Source of the DNA: Ridgeia piscesae
Lineage: Eukaryota; Annelida; Polychaeta; Sabellida; Siboglinidae
NCBI GenBank assembly: GCA_025642075.2
Contig: JAODUO010001659.1
Coordinates: 17,501 to 81,500 of the forward strand
Direction: 5' to 3'
DNA length: 64,000 nt
Positions 61,386-64,000 of the stretch are shown piece by piece (the first letter of the stretch is position 1; each line of letters opens with the position of its first letter). Below the pieces are notes generated by a model. The model searched no databases. It was not told where the DNA came from and saw only the letters and a program-made list of their open reading frames with translations. A program made the translations under genes and the position numbers.

Positions 61386-62384
61386 GCGCTCACGCACGCA
61401 CGCACACTTACACGCTCATACGCACGTATATTCAGGCGCATTTACACTTGTAAACGATTAGCGCTTCATACATGACATGTAAACATCCGGTGACTGACGT
61501 ACAGCTGTCACTCGAGGGCGTGCGCGGTATTTTTCACCGTCCCGCGACATGTGGATGTAACTGGGTCACATCTGATGTTTACATGTCGCGGAACAGTGTA
61601 TTGTAAAGCTGGAGACGCCAGTTTCACCATAATTACCTATTAATTAATCAATTAATTTGACAGAAGTGCGCTACTCTATAATATAATTTATTATTGTATA
61701 CAATCACATAACTAATATGTTGTTTTGGTGTTATATACATAAATATGTGTATACTAACCGTTAAGTAAAAATGCGCCAGCCTGCAGCCACGCTGCTATCG
61801 GCGCGAAGGTTCACGCGCAAAGGGGCACGTGGTACATTATTCCCTCGCTAGACGGGTGCGGAGGGTAATTGATTTACTACTCTACAGACAGATCTACAGA
61901 CAGATGGCGCCAACTACTCCAGGAGAAGTTAGATAGCTCAAGAAAACAAAGTATATGTCCCCTTTAGACATGTTTCTTATTGTGTAGCTGTCTCCGCCAG
62001 CATCGCCGTTTACCCGGATATCCTCTCCTCTTAACTACTGAAGTCACCAGTCCATCATCCACAATGACGCCACTTTCTTTATAATTGCGCCATCGCCCAG
62101 CAGACATGTGGTTATCATGCTAGTTGCGTATAACGAAGAAATCACATGTATGGCAGAAGGGACATAGGGTCTTCACCCAAAGGCGTTCATCACGGTGAGA
62201 AAAGGTCATACGGTTGGGAGACGCAACCGGCAAGGTGATCCTGATGACAGATAGCAGGTTCGAGGCAGGCGACACCGAAACGTCCTAGCGGGAATCATTT
62301 CACCAACCTGTTAAGCGAACATCGATACTAGACGTCGTTCTATTTGCGACATTTCGGTAGGCTCAGCTACGGTAAAATACTGTT
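61386..62384. other. Non-coding stretch
   Basis: The sequences 'catgacatgtaaacatc' (61471) and 'gatgtttacatgtcgcg' (61573) form an inverted pair about 100 bp apart, possibly a small hairpin element. Near 61910 ACAGATGGCGCC resembles the CTCF-like word of repeat R1. No gene is seen. Confidence 0.4.
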
Positions 62385-62690
62385 GACTACCGGACGGAAA
62401 GTCGTAATCGCTTGGTGACGACGACAGCGAGTCCGGTCGCAATGCCGGCCGCGGGGTGATGCTGCACGACGGCGTGTTCGCGAGTTGGTAGGATGTCTAC
62501 GTTGGTAGAATCGGCGATTAGGGCGGTGATGTCGAGCGTGGTGAATTTTCCAAGATAATACACAAAGGTGGTGTATCTGATGTTGATGATCTCGGCGGGT
62601 AAGAAATCGACGTTCGTGTTTGCATATTCAGGTGTCGTAGACTGTATGATATATATTTTCTGACTTTTGACAAGCCGTCAACCAAACGTA
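62385..62690 (-). other. Unrecognised coding-like frame
   Basis: A minus-strand frame of about 95 codons without an early ATG reads YANTNVDFLPAEIINIRY, then YYLGKFTTLDITALIADSTN and AAGIATGLAVVVTKRL. Its composition looks like real protein. It may be an exon, or part of the retroelement that lies upstream on the same strand. I do not recognise the family. Confidence 0.25.
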
Positions 62691-62879
62691 TGGATGGAGA
62701 TCAACAATGTTGTCGTACGAAAACAAAATAAGTTAATAAGGTTAAGAGTCAGTTCAGTTTGAAGTATCTTTGACGTCGACGTCGCAACAGGTATAAGTGG
62801 TCGTCGCACCCCGAGTCACGAAGCATCGTTCCGATCAGGTTTATGGAAGTTGATCGCAATTTTGTCTTGGGTAGCTTTG

Positions 62880-64000
62880 TCAGATACCTGCGTTGTATGA
62901 GACAATTCGGCGCATTGGCTTGTTATAGAATGTCGTCCACAGTTGTCGTGTCGTAAGCGTAATGATAACGTCAAACATTTCCGTGTCAGATACGACAGAA
63001 GTCAAGTCACGCGTCCCAAGCATCAATCGGATTGCAAAATAATACATACGTTCTGTTTGGCGACCTTGCCTCGGGCAGAAGGTCTTACCGGTGTTTGACC
63101 GAAACACCTTACGCTTCCAAAATTGACATACCCCATAAATTACCTTTGAGCGCTAGTTGATTGCTCCGATATATAGAGGGTCTACAATCCTGTTGACACC
63201 GTCCAGACATGAATCCATCAATCGACCATGCTTACCGACGAGGGAACCGCGGTTTCATTTTCGATGACTTCCATCCGCTGTACAACAAGTAATGTGACGT
63301 TCATCATAGTGGCTATCTTCTGCCGTTTAGGGATTTCCATTTTTCTGCATGATACATTGGTAAGTACACGATTAACTCGATGGCTGTTGTCAGCGTCCAC
63401 AACTGAGGTTGGGATGATTATTCTCCCTGGGAGTGTTTCTGCTGGTTGAAACATGCCAACCAAGAATCCTTTCTGTGCTCCCATTCTTCCTTTCACGATG
63501 ATTGATGTGTTTGCCATAATCACTGTATGAAGACATGAGTACATTGCTACTTACTTTTGTCTGCTCTCTGCTTTGTCAAGGTGAGCAATGGCTTCTACGA
63601 TGGCGTCATCGTGGAATGTTGTCAGGATATCGGTGCCAATTATGACAGGCACAATATTGTTCGATCGACTAGGCGGCATAAAAAATGCTGGCACACAAAT
63701 TAATTCACTTTCTCCGCTTGACGACCGCAACATCACATCAACTTCGTTATAACCAAGGTAGGCTACCGACAGTCCTCCAGCTCCTTCAGTGTCCACTAGT
63801 TGTGATTGAGGTTGCAAGTCAAGGTGTGACAACCGTCCATCTTAAAAAAATCTTGGCAATGGTGGTTACCATACAACCACAATCAAGCAGCGCTACATAA
63901 GGTTTTCCTCGGATTGTAACCGTTACCTGGCATGAAACGCCAACCAGGTTACATATAGGGTTGGAATCACTGTTCTTATTTCTGATCTCTCTTTGCCATC
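62880..64000 (-). mobile_element. Gypsy-like LTR retroelement, protease region, cut by window edge
   Basis: The minus strand entering from 64000 encodes a retropepsin-like protease: CNLVGVSCQVTVTIRGKPYV, then ALLDCGCMVTTI at about 63891-63856, then EGAGGLSVAYLGYNEVDVML and PVIIGTDIL. The active-site triad is Asp-Cys-Gly (63876-63884) where retropepsins have Asp-Thr/Ser-Gly. A frame change lies at the seven-A run near 63843. The next frame (63544-63218) reads ANTSIIVKGRMGAQKG, then MFQPAETLPGRIIIPTSVVD and IPKRQKIATM, as in the segment after the protease in Gypsy-type polyproteins. The RT is not seen in the expected place. The gag part lies beyond the window. Confidence 0.65.

Overview
The window is animal nuclear DNA: AT-rich, gene-poor, with no operons or bacterial signals, many truncated LINE retrotransposons of several families, a tRNA-derived SINE, kilobase-scale microsatellites, and fragments of animal-type glycosylation and 7TM receptor genes. 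Low GC and this repeat mix suggest a marine invertebrate, perhaps a lophotrochozoan such as a mollusc; the phylum is inference only.

Host-type genes are few and each is damaged. (1) 9445-11258 (+) is an intronless LicD/fukutin-related-protein-like gene: 522 open codons, then a frame change and an in-frame TGA in the last part. (2) 27218-27766 (+) is a GT31 (beta-1,3-glycosyltransferase) remnant with a TAG where the family has Trp. (3) 55142-56103 (+) is a divergent Frizzled/Smoothened-like seven-helix module, with helix 1 in a different frame from the rest. Some of these breaks may be base-calling errors, because other parts of the window (24.0-24.5 kb, 53.6-55.0 kb) look poorly resolved.

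The most interesting content is one family of DNA-transposon-like elements. Element E1 (33159-36845) has about 415-bp terminal inverted repeats, tips reading TAGTC-GGG-GC, and a 3-bp target duplication (TAA). On the minus strand it carries a broken gene for a large protein ending in an XPG/FEN1-like PIN nuclease domain and a Cys-rich CXC-like tail. Element E2 (30691-32864) has the same tips, about 500-bp inverted repeats, a 3-bp duplication (AGA) and an internally deleted copy of a related gene. Two more degenerate gene copies lie at 19.6-21.0 kb (minus) and 42.2-43.7 kb (plus); the last is followed by a matching terminal repeat ending at 44120. The family may belong to or neighbour the Academ superfamily.

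Layout: 0-9 kb, LINE fragments and AT-rich DNA; 9-12.5 kb, LicD gene and a perfect 207-bp duplication; 15.3-18.3 kb, old LINE; 19.6-21.7 kb, nuclease-element remnant; 23.6-24.8 kb, pentanucleotide array; 25-30.5 kb, LINE pieces, GT31 remnant and SINE; 30.7-36.8 kb, E2 and E1; 38-42 kb, MITE-like repeats; 42-44.1 kb, second nuclease-element copy; 45-48 kb, LINEs including a young one; 51-57.5 kb, large satellites around the class-F-like gene; 58.7-60.5 kb, dispersed repeats; 62.9-64 kb, protease end of a Gypsy-like retroelement running off the window.
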